Assembly: GCF_000003815.2 (NCBI RefSeq)
Contig: NC_049986.1
Coordinates: forward strand, 10,340,369 to 10,404,368
Direction: 5' to 3'
DNA from: Branchiostoma floridae
Taxonomy: Eukaryota; Chordata; Leptocardii; Amphioxiformes; Branchiostomatidae
DNA length: 64,000 bases
Under the pieces are notes generated by a model, which had not been told where the DNA came from, ran no database searches, and worked only from the letters and a program-made list of their open reading frames with translations. This document shows positions 18,476-30,167 of this stretch, one piece after another. Positions within the stretch are counted from its first letter, which is position 1, and every line of letters begins with the position of its first letter. Made by a program: the position numbers and the translations under genes.

Positions 18476-19826
18476 CAGGTTAGTTTACCTGTATTCTCTA
18501 ATAGCTACAATGGCTTTAAATTTCATACTATATAATCATGTACACAAAATTTAGTTGTGTACCTTATTTTTCGTATGAGGCTTAAAACGTATTTTTACCC
18601 CTTTCACCATTATTTAAAGTCAGGAACTCCAGGATGTGTTTTTCTGAACAACTTTGAATGAGGAACGGATGTTTTTTTGTTTATTTTTTATGTTGGGCAT
18701 GTCCTTATACTTAGTAAATAGAGATACACATAATAAGATACACTTTCCTACTCTGCATCTATGTGATTGTTCCTGTTAAGACAGCCTTGATTTGTATGTG
18801 ATTATGCAACTTAATACTTGGTTTTCAACAAGGAAACATTCCGGTACTATACCGTGAAAATCGATTCGGTACAGGTCCGAAATACCGGTTCTTCATTGTA
18901 CCCATATGAACAATGTACACTAAGTCATGCTTATTCTATGTGAATCTTACCACAAAGACGAAAACTTAGCTCTGAAAAAGGCTAAAATGCAGTAAAATTT
19001 GAAATTGGGGAAATCTTTGAAATAAGTATGTTTAAATTTTTATTTCTTAACTTCATGGCCGCAGGCGGACACCAAACCTGACCAAAGTGTCAGCTAGGGA
19101 CAGCGTAACTAAAATTATACTACACATCAAATCTCAGGCAGGAAGTTCTGTTCAAGGACAGGTACAGATCTGCATACGTACTTGTTATGTTTAGGTACGC
19201 AGCCCTTTTCTAAAGGTTTTGTGTTTAGACCGTCACCTTACGTCCTCTAGGAGGGGTTGTGATAAAGCCGGTTGCACGGGGCCCCGTGTTTTAGGAGAAG
19301 TAAGCCTCGAACACGCTGTAGTTAGCAAACAAACAACTACAAAAAACAGGAGGACGCCGGCGGATCCCCAAAACTCAAGCCTCCCTGGCCATGCTGCGCT
19401 GCATTCTCCCATGTCACTCTCTTTGTGCTTTCCTGCAAAGGACGGACAAAGATGTTAGTATTAACACGGGAGGAACATGAGAATAGTTAGCAAGAAAGAC
19501 TGGAGAAGCTACCAACTTCCAATCACCTTTTACCTTTAAAAAAAGTGTGGCAGGAATATGAATATCAATAGCATGAAAGACGGGTGACGATACCAACTTC
19601 CAACCACCTTAGACCTTTGAAAACTATTTGCACGGGAGGAAGATGGATATCCTTATATCAATAGAGTGAAAGACGCGGGTGACGATGCCAACTTCCAACC
19701 ACCTTTGGCCTTTTCAAAATACTATCAGCACGACAGGAACATGAATATCAATAACGTGAAAGACGGGTGACGATACCAACTTCCAACCACCTTAGACCTT
19801 TGCTCACGTGACACTAACGTTATTGT
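18476..19826. other. Intergenic DNA downstream of the tyrosinase gene
   Basis: No gene was recognised. 18838-18905 has ccggtac/gaccggt-like fragments of the hAT MITE family. A 90-bp tandem repeat at about 19465-19800 is listed separately. Confidence 0.5.
19465..19800. repeat. ~90-bp tandem repeat, about four copies
   Basis: Each copy contains variants of a gtgaaagacgggtgacgat block, accaacttccaaccacctt, and a cgggaggaacatg block. The copies diverge by substitutions and small indels, so the array is not recent. Confidence 0.8.
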
Positions 19827-22800
19827 TCAATTAAGTTTAACAATCACGTCTGTAGTCATCCAGAGGACATGCCAAACGTTATTCAGTAAGTCCGGTGAAT
19901 CTAAATCTATCAAACAAGGAGTTTGCCTCGAACCTTGGCCGTGAAGCTCTTGGTAGTCGTAGCCTAACTCCGTGGACGGTTTGAACATGTCGGCGTGGCT
20001 GTATGGCGGGAAGAACGGCACCATGTACTCATGGCGGTTATGGCCGGGCGGGGCACCTCTCTCCGGCTGGGCCGAGTCAGCAGTCCTGGGACATCAATCA
20101 ATCAATCAATCAATCAACCAATTAATCAATCAACCAATCAATCGATCAATCAACCAACTAATGAAACTTTCACCCGCGGAGCCGAGTCAGCGGTCCTGGA
20201 ACATTAATAACCAATCAATCAATCGCTCAATCAATCAATCATTTAATCAATCAATCAATCAATTGAACTTTCACAGACTGAGCCAAGTTAGTCTAGGGGT
20301 CCTGGATCATCAATCAACCAACCAACCAACCAACCAATCATACTCAAGCGTCTGTTTTATCAATCAATCAATAATCAACCAATCATTAAGTAATCGTTCT
20401 CCAGCTGAGCCTTGTCAGAAGTTTTATTTGGATAGTCAATAATCAGCAAACCATGTATCAACCAACCAACCAACCAACCAATCAACAAAACAATCAATCA
20501 GCCAATTAGTAAAACGTTCACCGGTTGAGCCGAGAGAATAGTCGTGGGCGTTATTTGTGTATATATTATTTACATATATACAAACAGCCCGGCTGGGCCC
20601 CGGTTTGGAAATGTGACGTCAGCCTAAGGAATAAGAAAGGGACTTCCTCTTACGACGTGATAAACAAACACAGTTGAAGACGATAGACGCCCAACATCAT
20701 TCACTACTTGTGCACAAGATACTCACCCGTGCCGGCGGATCCACGTCTCGAACAGGCGGTCCACGTTGGAGTGGTGCAGGAGGAAGATGGGATCGTTGGC
20801 TGCGGTGATGACACCGGTCGACATCGTGCCGTTCAGGTAGAGGTGCACGTGGTTGTGCAGGGTGTGAGCTCCGGGAACAAGAGTACCATCTTCGTGTGTT
20901 CTGGACATGGGCATATACCACATTGGGCTCTGAATACCCTTTTCTGTATACCTGCGCAGGTGAAGGTATAACACTGGAAATTACCTGCACCAGACAACTT
21001 TTACCTGCACCTCTCAGAATTTAGATCTTACTAAAAATCTGTTCAGACACCATTGCTATTATCTATCTTAAACTTCATAGGTGGTAACTATGCAGCTTGT
21101 AAAATTCCTTATTGTGAAACATGTATACATAAACCCAGTACATGGATCATTGCAAGTTAGGAGCAGGTAGGCATAAGATATACCTGCATAGCATTAATCT
21201 TACCTGCACTAAGCTGCATATGCTGGTAGTATTTCGAGCCCTGCCACTGTTAGACTTATCCATGGAATATCATTTTAAAATACACTGAAATAAGGCTTCA
21301 TAAAAAGTGGCAACTAACCCTAGTATCAATCTTAAAATCTCTTCTCCATCAGAAAGTCACAAGGGTCATCTTTATAAACATTCAAAGAAAACAGTGTCAA
21401 CCAGCTCAATATATGGAAGAAACCTCACCTTTGACCCCAAATTTCTCCTGATTCAACCCGAAGGACCCAACAGCTCACATCTTCTCGCACGTCAAGTTAA
21501 ATGAACAAATTTCACAAATTTTGACCCTAATGGGTAAGCTCAGACCCAACGTGTTCATTCTGACTCAAAAGGCCAAGGGGCCAAACTCCTACGTCACTTC
21601 TTCCTGATCTCGTGCACAAGATTTATAAATCGTGAATATAGCTTGTCCAAAACGCGAGATATTAAAACCGAAAGTTCCACTGTAGTACCAAGAAAAAGCC
21701 CCCAGGCCAGGGGGCACAAAATCTAATCATTTGCATATTTTTTTTTACTACCTATACAAAAACACAAAATATGAAATCAATCCATTTAATGCAGCAGTTC
21801 TTGAAGTATTCCTGTTCACGGTTTCAAATGCGCATGCACAATGTGATGCATTGTGGGTAATATGTAAAAAATGAAGGCATTTCTCACCTAAACCATTGTA
21901 AACATGTCTTATCTGGATTATTTCAACACAGTTACACAGACGTGTTTTCTTCACGTCTCAGGTTGACAAAAAAGTAGGACTAATTTTGCTCACATGTCTC
22001 CCCGGTACTTGCCGGTGCTGGTGTCTGCGAATCCGTCCAGGAGGTTCCGGAAGCTGCAGTTCGAGGTCCTGCTGTAAGGGGGCGTGTCGAACACGGGGAA
22101 GCGCAGGGCGAAGTCCACCTCGGTCGCCAGGGGCAGGCGAGTCATTGACGGCCCGAACCTATTCGGGTCCTGGTGTCCGGGGTTTCTCTTCAACCGCCCG
22201 GTAGGCTTGGTCACGTCGCACGGTCTGGTGTGGTTCGTATGGGTGTCGTTGTAGAACGGAACCTGGTGTTCACAGATGGTCCGCCAGGTGGCGAAGATTG
22301 ACTCCGAGTCCAGGTTGCCGTGCTCGTCGTTGGTGCCGACGTACTCGTTGGTGCAGATGTCGCACTGGTGCTGCTCGGCCGCGCTCCAGTCCCAGTACGG
22401 TAGGGTCCAGTCGGGGTCACCGTTAACCTCCTGCAGGGCCCGCTCGGCCTCTAGTAGGAAGGCGCGGTGCCAAGTAGGGAAACCCGCACCCTCGTGTGCG
22501 AAGTCCAGGGAACAGTCTTTCTCCTCAACACAGATACCTGTGAGGTTTGATATTACGATGGCCCACAAGTACACTATGTTTTGTGGTTTATTATTTTACG
22601 GACTGTACACCAACAAACAAATCAACAAACACACAAAGTGATTATGATGCCTATTTTTTTACGGAGGTAAAGAATAACGAATGTTGTTATACCCGTTAAT
22701 TCAATATCGTTTGAACTGGTCATTTTTTATTCTTAGTCAGTAAAATGAGTGTACTGTGTTTTCGTATTGCAAATTGTGGTAAATGATTTGATATTTCTTC

Positions 22801-24295
22801 GTATTTGATAGATTTGGTCGTATTTGAATGCTTTGCCTTTAGACAGTGTTCTGAACGCTTGAGTCTCTCAAGTTTTCAATCCTGTGGAAAATTACCAATA
22901 TTGCATTTAGCATATCCCCTCAATACCCTGTATTCTAGAGAGCCGAATATAGGTACACGGCGAATAAAGGTCTACTATCGTTGCATACCTGTACTGGACG
23001 GTGGCAAGGTTTCACGACTGGCGTAGTAATGCACAGCCACGAAGTAGTCATACACTGAAATATTGGCGAAGTCTTGACTTCCCTTGATGTTTTCTTTAAA
23101 CTCCAGGGCGAAGACGAAATCGCTGACAGTGTTCTTGGCGCGGTCCATGTAGCGGCGGAACTTGGCCCTCTCCTTAGTGCTGATGTCCCGGATGTTTCTG
23201 CGCACTGTCGGCTGCTGTTTGGTTTCACAGCTGGGCCCGCGGTATCCCCAACTGCACCTTTTTGTATTGGTAAACAAAAGTATATACATGACACAGAAGT
23301 GATGCATTGTAGCAAATAGCTATAAACCAAATATCACCTCTAGAAATAAAAACTACAGCTGACAAATACAATTATATTAACAATGACAAATGAATCACAA
23401 CATTTAGGTTGAGTAGTCAAGACACATGTAGTATAACAAAGTCATATTTTTATAGAGTTGTAAAATGAATGCTTTAGTAGACGGTACAGTTTAGATGATT
23501 AAAAACGTTTGGTGTCTACAATATATGTTGGTTAATTGGGGTAGATCTAAACTTTTACTGTTACTTTTATAAGACAAGAAATGTAAACCTCTTTATAGGT
23601 CCCCATTGCGGTGTACGTCAGGGATGTAGCCCCGGCTGGACTCCATAACCACAGAATTGTCACGGTGGATTGTCGGATTTGTTACTGGGTCCCGGGAACA
23701 TTTGAAGTCCGACTTAAATTCAACCCACCGGGCCCAATAATACCCCACAAGGTGCCCCATGGAGCTACATAGGGTGCCCCCCCCCCTCCAAAAAAAACGC
23801 TTGTTAACTGCCCGTCATACGCAGCCCCCCCCCCCCTTTTTTAATTGGGACGTAAGCCTTGCCAGATAAGTACGGGTTTGTTCAGGTAGACTGTCAAAAT
23901 CAAGGGTGGGACCTACTAGGTTCTGTAGATTGCGAAGAAGGTTTATTCGATCATTGCTGATTATAGACAGAGTAGTATAATAAGGTGTACCTTGTACAGT
24001 CGTATCCACTGAAGTTGCCCTCGCACAAACAGGTCCTGTTGAAGAAGACAGTCGGCCAGTGGCGACGGTCGTCTACGTGGTATGCGTCCTTCCAATGGAC
24101 GTCTTCCACGACTAGGTCGGGGATGTCTGCGCAGTGGCCCCGCCCGGTTCCGCCGCAAGGCTCGGTAAACCCCGGCGGGACCGGGCAGCACTCCTTGCGG
24201 TCCAGGGCGGCATCGTTGGTGCACACGCGCGGGAACTGCGAGTCACCCCGCCTGAAACACTCCGCCAAAACGATCAGCAGGGCGATGGCTTTCAT
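19827..24295 (-). CDS. Tyrosinase-family copper monooxygenase, secreted type
   Basis: Tyrosinases hydroxylate monophenols and oxidise diphenols at a two-copper centre (melanin synthesis). Exons in reading order: 24295-23991, 23257-22989, 22537-21994, 20951-20727, 20085-19827; 1,602 nt, 533 residues, phase kept. The start [14 protein letters not shown] is a signal peptide; an in-frame ATG 12 codons upstream (24331) is less likely. Then comes an EGF-like Cys motif ([12 protein letters not shown] joined by splicing to [12 protein letters not shown]). CuA ligands are visible as [14 protein letters not shown] and TWHRAF; CuB as HNHVH and LLHHSNVD. The last exon has [16 protein letters not shown] and LGYDYQEL, the conserved end of the luminal domain. 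About 37 more residues follow with no clear membrane segment, unlike vertebrate TYR/TYRP. Either this is a soluble form or the last stretch is intron read-through and one more exon is missed. Confidence 0.9.
20090..20515. repeat. (CAAT/CAAC)n simple-sequence tract inside a tyrosinase intron
   Basis: Runs of atcaatcaatca and accaaccaacca alternate with repeats of a ttcacc..gctgagccgagtcag phrase, which resembles the start of the adjacent last exon (20061-20083). The intron next to this exon therefore seems to contain degenerate exon-edge duplications separated by simple repeats. Confidence 0.8.
20952..21243. mobile_element. MITE copy touching the acceptor of tyrosinase exon 4
   Basis: Same family as 3217-3540: ttacctgcac motifs, a taggtggtaactatg block and the end ggtagtatttcgagccctg. 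On the minus strand its inner edge supplies the pyrimidine-poor acceptor ending cctgcgcag immediately before exon 4 (upper border 20951). Confidence 0.55.
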
Positions 24296-27037
24296 GGTGA
24301 GGTAGCCCCGACTCGAACTCACCCCGTCCACGTTTGTACCACCTACTGATCTCGTATTTAAACGTATTGCCCTAGGGAAAAAAAGCGCGAAAAAGGTGAT
24401 AATGTCAGGCGGTAATAAAAAAAAGAAGTTTCGACGCTATTTTCAAACTAATGGCTTTGTGCTGTCCACACGAGGGACAACGATGTCTGATGTCTTTATT
24501 TGTAAAGGTATACGTAACGAAAAAAAAAAGTTTACAAAAAAACAAACAGATGGGTCGGAACAGAAATTGCGAACTTAATGCAACTTTTGACAGAAATTTA
24601 GATGTGCAAAAAAAAAGCCGACCAACCCGTAAATTTGTTTTTGTTATTTATCATAAATACGCGTAGAACACGGAAATATGATACTAGTACGTATCTAATC
24701 TGAATATATTCCCACGACACTTCTCCGTATATCTGATTTTCGTCGGGAGTCACTCGGTCACCTAATAAAGATGATAACAACAAATTACAAATGCCGTTTA
24801 AGTGTTCTGTAAAATAGGTAGCTAAATAACGTAATAAAAAGCTTTCTAAAGCTTTTTTACTACGATGATTTAAATCATATCGAAAATAATACAAAAACCT
24901 AGCGCTTGGTAGATAACTATCCCGGATTCACTGATTACAGATATACCTGCCCTTTTCTTTCGAAAAAGTTAAAGATACACTTTACTACTAGAACAAGGGA
25001 AAGGACTAACATTCTGAATTAGAAAGATTTCTGGCTAATAATATATAATAATAATGATATTTCATTAAAAAGATGTGCTTCGCAGCCCCCAAAACGGGCT
25101 GAATTATGCAACAAATTCACAGACTTCAAGTGTCTACTAACAACTGACTGACTCATCAAACTTTACACATTAATGTCTCCGAAACAGCATTATTCATGTG
25201 ACCATACATATTTAAAAGTTCAATGCTTAAAAGAGATAGATCGGTATGTGCAATAAAATTGGAGAGGAAAATTTGATCATAAAGGTCGAGGATGGACAAA
25301 AAAATGTGTATTCCTAAAATCTGGCAAAAACGTGTGATCTTTGCCGCATTATACGGCATTCCAACGTTATTCGAAACACTCCACTCTGATCTCATTCCAT
25401 GGAGAGCCGAAATGGCAGGCTACTTTCAGTCCTGCCAGAATGTCACAAACATGGGCACACATATAAGGAATTTAGTGAGAATTTACAGAATACACTGTGA
25501 CAGCTTTCATGCAAACTGATCTGGTTTTTATAGGATAATCCAGCTTATGTAGGTAAAAAATGATCATATTTCTATAGTTTGTGCGCCTCTGTCTTCCCAT
25601 ATCGCTAACATACAAAATTGCAAGTTCTACATTTCATGGCCAACTCTGTCAAAAAACCGTCAATTTTTTGCATTTCTAAGCACAGCATCTGAGGTCAGTA
25701 TGTTTGTAGAAAATGTGCCCCAAAGGTACAGCACAGGGTTGTCAATGTTTTAGTATCTTCTGGACTTCGAGCCTGGTAACCATACCATCGGGAGCTCGCC
25801 GCCATCTCCACGGTGCTGGAAGTGTTCCCCACCCGTCCAGTTCATTAGCGCACGCCGGGCATTTTTACTGGTATAACTTAACCTACTAGCTAGCCCTGTA
25901 GCAATAGACACCTGTTTACTAAATGACATATATGTTTTAGTGTGATTGTTTTGTAGCTTCCCTGTCTGCCATGTGGTATTGTATTAATGTACTTCATGCA
26001 TAGGACAACAAGAAGAATAGCTGACAGAAATGTCTATCTGACTGTGGATCTAGATAAAGTCAAGTATAGAGTACACATCGTCAAAAGTCCTTACCTGACA
26101 GTGTAGTCGTAGGGCTGCCTTCTCTCTCAGAACACAAAGGTCACAAGAGACTGTGGGATGTGTTCACGGAGAGTTATTCTAGCAGTATGTGTGGGTGGAT
26201 ATCTCTCACGTGTTGTCCCACTTTGATGTGAAAGAGTGACTGGTAAAAAGCCATCATAATTGTATATGAAGAACACCCCTCCTGTAAGGTGGCATCGTCC
26301 ATCAGTGACGTCACTCTAGTGGTACGAATCAGTTACAAAACGTCTCTGTCAGATTTTCTTTTCTTTTCTATTTTATTTTATTTTATTTCCTTCATCTGTT
26401 AGGCCTAGGAAAAATTCTTATGTTTATTCCGGTTACCGCGACCGATACAAGACATAACTACTAGTAAGACAACCTTTTTGGTCCACAGGTAACAAGGGAC
26501 TTTCGGTATGACATCTGCGTGATGAAAAAGAATCATTTTCCAACATGCTTCCCCCATTTCTGTTTCAATAGAAAAGGTAACATCAGAAACAGACTCACTG
26601 AACATAGGTCCCGTTTATCTCGACAACTCGCATATAGAGTATTGTAAAAACCAGACTTATGTAACGTTAACCTCATACCTTCGCTGAATGATATAAACAG
26701 ACTGACTCTTTATAAAAAAATTTACATTATACATATTAGATATTCATTTAGCAAGAAGTTAAGACACATTAAAACCCGATAGCAATTTTGACGTAAGTTG
26801 ACACGTACAATTACAAACGCCCACCTTTAGCTATATGGTTGGCCACGTTACACATTCGAAAGCTTTCAATTCGAAAGAAACGTTCTTTTGGAAACGTACA
26901 TATTCCTGTGTACTGTGACACGCGCTAGTTGTAACATATAAAGTGTATTACATAGCCAGCGCATTGCGCATTGCATATTACGTCACAGCAGCGCCCCCTA
27001 TACGTAGGTCAGTAGCACGACAGGTCATCATTTAATT
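24296..27037. other. Intergenic region between divergent tyrosinase and PLAAT genes
   Basis: Promoters of both genes must lie here, but no core element stands out clearly. The region is AT-rich. Around 25770 there is a fragment gagcctggtaaccatacca related to the TAGCCTGG MITE family. Open frames at 24396-24666 and 25156-25519 have no recognisable protein signal. Confidence 0.5.
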
Positions 27038-29370
27038 ATGGGAGGACGATGGATGTTTTGGCACCAGCTCCTCGAGCACTGCGAACGCGGAGATCTGATC
27101 GAGATCGACCGGACGACATACTACCACTGGTGCGTCTACATCGGCCAGGGTGATGTGGTCCACCTCACCGGGCTAGAGGACAACACTAAACCCGACTCCA
27201 AACCCAGCCTCAGTTCATCGGCATCCTCCGCAAGCGTCCTCGGGGAGACAGCGCTGGTGCGCCGACAACATCTCCGGGAGGTCGCGCGGAATGACCGATG
27301 CAGGGTGAACAATAAATGGGACGCTAAACACGAGCCGCTAGAGCCGGATGAGATCGTGGCCATGGCGGTGTCGTGTGTAGGGCAGGAGATGCGGTACGAT
27401 GTGGTGGGGAGGAACTGTGAACATTTCGTCACCGCTTCCCGATATGGGCGTTCTGGAGGATTCAGTGATCAGGTATTGTATTTTTACCTTGCCGGGCAAG
27501 GTAATGAGGCCCGATCTTTACATGGTTCAATCAATGGTTCAATCAATGGTTCAATCAATGGTTCAATGTTAACCCAGCCCTTCCAAAGGCCCTTCAAAAG
27601 GCCCTTTTCTCTTTGCCCAATTTTATGGCTTAGTTAGACAAGGGTACATTGCAGGCCAGTATTAAAACTGTATTTTAGACGTATGTGGTCCAGCGTAAAT
27701 AAATCTACGCTTTAACCCATGTTTATCATAAAGATATATCAAAAATTGCATCAGAAGGAATTTATTTTGTAATAAAGAATAATGCATACTCATTGTGGGT
27801 CAAAAAGTTTTACAATACCGGTTTATTGTGCCAATAATTTATCTGACATAGATTATGTTAATGAGGTAAATTTCCCTACACTTGGGGATTTTTGCTGCAT
27901 TTCATACTGAAGTTGCTAGGTGTCGCTCTTTGTACATTGCAACAACATGAAACAAAAAAATAGCCGCAAACTTCGGGACTAGTAGCCAGGTAAGTACATT
28001 TTAAAGCCATTTGTGACTATGAATGTCCTTGATAGAGTTTGTATTGTGTGAAAAATAGATTTGAGACTGGATTGGCAGCTGGAGAAGTCACTAAAGCTTT
28101 CCCGTACAGGAATTGGGGTGGGAGGGGGGCGACATGTGGAACTCTGTGGTTGTCTCTGATTATTTTGATGTGATCCCAATGTTAACTGATGAACACTGGT
28201 GAAGCGCCGAGGTACCTTTTCCTGACGAAATCCCTACTACCCGGCAAGGTACAGCTTTTTTTAAAGCACTTGTTTCCCATGAGACATATAACGTTACATA
28301 GCGAGCTATTCTAATTTACCGGTCCACTCAAAGTCAACGTAAGCGTTGCCGGTGTATTAATATTGTTCGTAGAGTGGAATACGTGTCATATCATTTGGAT
28401 GAACATCCGATGTTTCCGTATCGCGTATATACGTGGTCACGCGAACGCCCTATTGCCGGAAGTCCCAATTAATGGGATATCCGGATGTCACGATGCTCGC
28501 AGCTGTGGTTGACACGATGATATGGATGCCATTTTCTGGGGACCGCAAAACTGCTGCAAGGTGCAAGTAAAAAGATTACCCAATCCCGTGCACATCTACA
28601 TACATTTGCAAACCTCATGTCTTTACCCCACTGCAAAGCTGGATTTGTCGGGTTTGTTTTGGTTTAAAAATGGGAGGTCATCTCCCGTGTTTTAACGAGC
28701 TACAACCATGCGGATGATTCCAATAACACAAGGATTTCACCTCCTGTCCTATTGTACCAGTCCTGTCCGGGAGCTGTCATTCAGGGGCTAACTTCAGTTC
28801 TAAACATGACAAGACCTGGGTCAAAATTGTTTGCCAATTTTTAAAATTTAAATGCTTCTGTCCTCGAGGCCTCCCATCAGAAGACTTGACCTTTTAGTAT
28901 GACTAAAGTTGGCCCAGGAATAAATATTAAAAACTAAATAATATTCAGGTCGATGGTATGCACGATGCAATCGACTGCACAAATCAAACGCTGGTCCCTC
29001 CCCTTACTGTAAATGCATTTATGTTCAATCAGATTTTTTATCATGCGTTTGTCGCGTTAGCTAGCGGGAAAGTGGATTGTTCGCGGCAGTGCTATACACT
29101 GTAGTCACATACTGTAATGGAAAAATGTTCGCGTTGGGTTTAAGTTCGCGGTAAGACTGCCTCGTGAAAACCGCGAAAATAAAACCACTGTGAAGATGTC
29201 TGCATTTACAGTAGCGCATATGAATTTAGCGCATATGAATTTTCAAGCCATGTTTAATATTTTGTCCTCTTTTTCAATTCCAGGCTAACAACGCCGTGGC
29301 GGCAGTAGGCGGGGTGACTGGTGGTCTCATTATAGGATTCCTCCTCAGTATGTTCTTCGGCAGGCGGTGA
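27038..29370 (+). CDS. PLAAT/HRASLS-like LRAT-domain phospholipase A/acyltransferase
   Basis: Two exons, 27038-27472 and 29284-29370, give 173 residues. LRAT-domain enzymes of this group use a Cys/His/His centre to cleave phospholipids or transfer their acyl chains at intracellular membranes. Visible: GDLIEIDRTTYYHWCVYIG with His30, VVHL with His42, and the active-site box GRNCEHFV with Cys127. Spacing matches human PLAAT proteins (His23, His35, Cys113) except for a Ser-rich insert (SSSASSASVLGETAL) after the second His. The second exon codes only for the hydrophobic C-terminal anchor (GGLIIGFLLSMFFGRR), as in PLAAT tail-anchored proteins. The ATG lies in a good context after an AT-rich leader. 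It converges with the RdRP gene, whose stop is 800 bases away. Which PLAAT paralogue it corresponds to cannot be told. Confidence 0.92.
27473..29283 (+). other. PLAAT intron with small repeats
   Basis: The intron contains a 12-bp tandem repeat (ggttcaatcaat, four copies, 27524-27567), duplicated aaaggccctt blocks near 27580-27605, and the MITE at 29005-29213. The bases from 29214 repeat tagcgcatatgaattt twice. No exon was recognised inside. Confidence 0.6.
29005..29213. mobile_element. Short MITE with tactgtaaatgca ends
   Basis: Ends tactgtaaatgca and tgcatttacagta form a perfect 13-bp inverted repeat. The interior has gttcgcg and ccgcgaaaat blocks in opposed orientation. It is non-coding; the target-site duplication is not clear. 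Confidence 0.7.
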
Positions 29371-30167
29371 TGCTCACGAACAATAATATCTATATAAAAC
29401 ATAACTCGACAGAAACGCACAGTTTAGGACTATTTCTGAACTAGGAATGAACGGATCGGTATTACTACGGTCATAATTTGAAAAAAAAAATCTGCCCCCG
29501 GATATAGTTTATGGGCTATTTCAATTTAGAAATCCGAGGGTGACACCATATGACACCTTGGGGATACCGGGCTACTTTTGGTCACGGTCGTGCCCCCGAA
29601 GTTGTTAAACTCGTACTTAAAAGGAACCAGGGATAGGGACCCGGCGATAAATAGACGCCGTGAAAACACCGGGAAAAATTTGTGACTTTGGAGCTTGGTC
29701 GGGATGCCAGTGCAAATGCATGATGACAGATAATATGTTATGTCTTAATGAATAGACTGGGTATTCATACACATAGCAAAAGTCACTACTTTAATATAGA
29801 CACTGTGCAATATGCTGCAATGCAAATAGTTGGTGCTTGATTCACACGGACTTCAAACTTGTGACATATGCAAATTAGGGTACAGTTCCTAATTGATAGG
29901 AACTTCGTATTTGCGACATACGCAAATGAAGTGGAATTGAACATTAAAGGTAACGTTGTATGCAAATTAGATAATTCTTTCCATAGTTTTGCATTATTAG
30001 TTGGCGAAGGTATAGGGTCGTACTGTCTCAGAAAAAGTCAAACCCAACAAGTTACAATTCAGAGTTAGCTTTTAGACTAGAGTTGACATATTCTATACTG
30101 TTCTACACTGTTTGTCCCCTTCATGTTAACTGTAATTAGCCCTCGGGCAAAAATTTGCAACAAATTA
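29371..30167. other. Short convergent intergenic region (PLAAT 3' end / RdRP 3' end)
   Basis: It contains the 3' ends of two genes transcribed towards each other. No further gene or clear polyadenylation signal was identified. Confidence 0.45.

Noticed and set aside
23760-23835. Two poly-C runs as a possible G-quadruplex regulatory element
   Set aside because: Homopolymer C runs in an intron with no spaced G-tract pattern; more likely simple sequence.
25156-25519. Overlapping frames on both strands in the tyrosinase-PLAAT interval
   Set aside because: No motif, no repeat match and no splice context.
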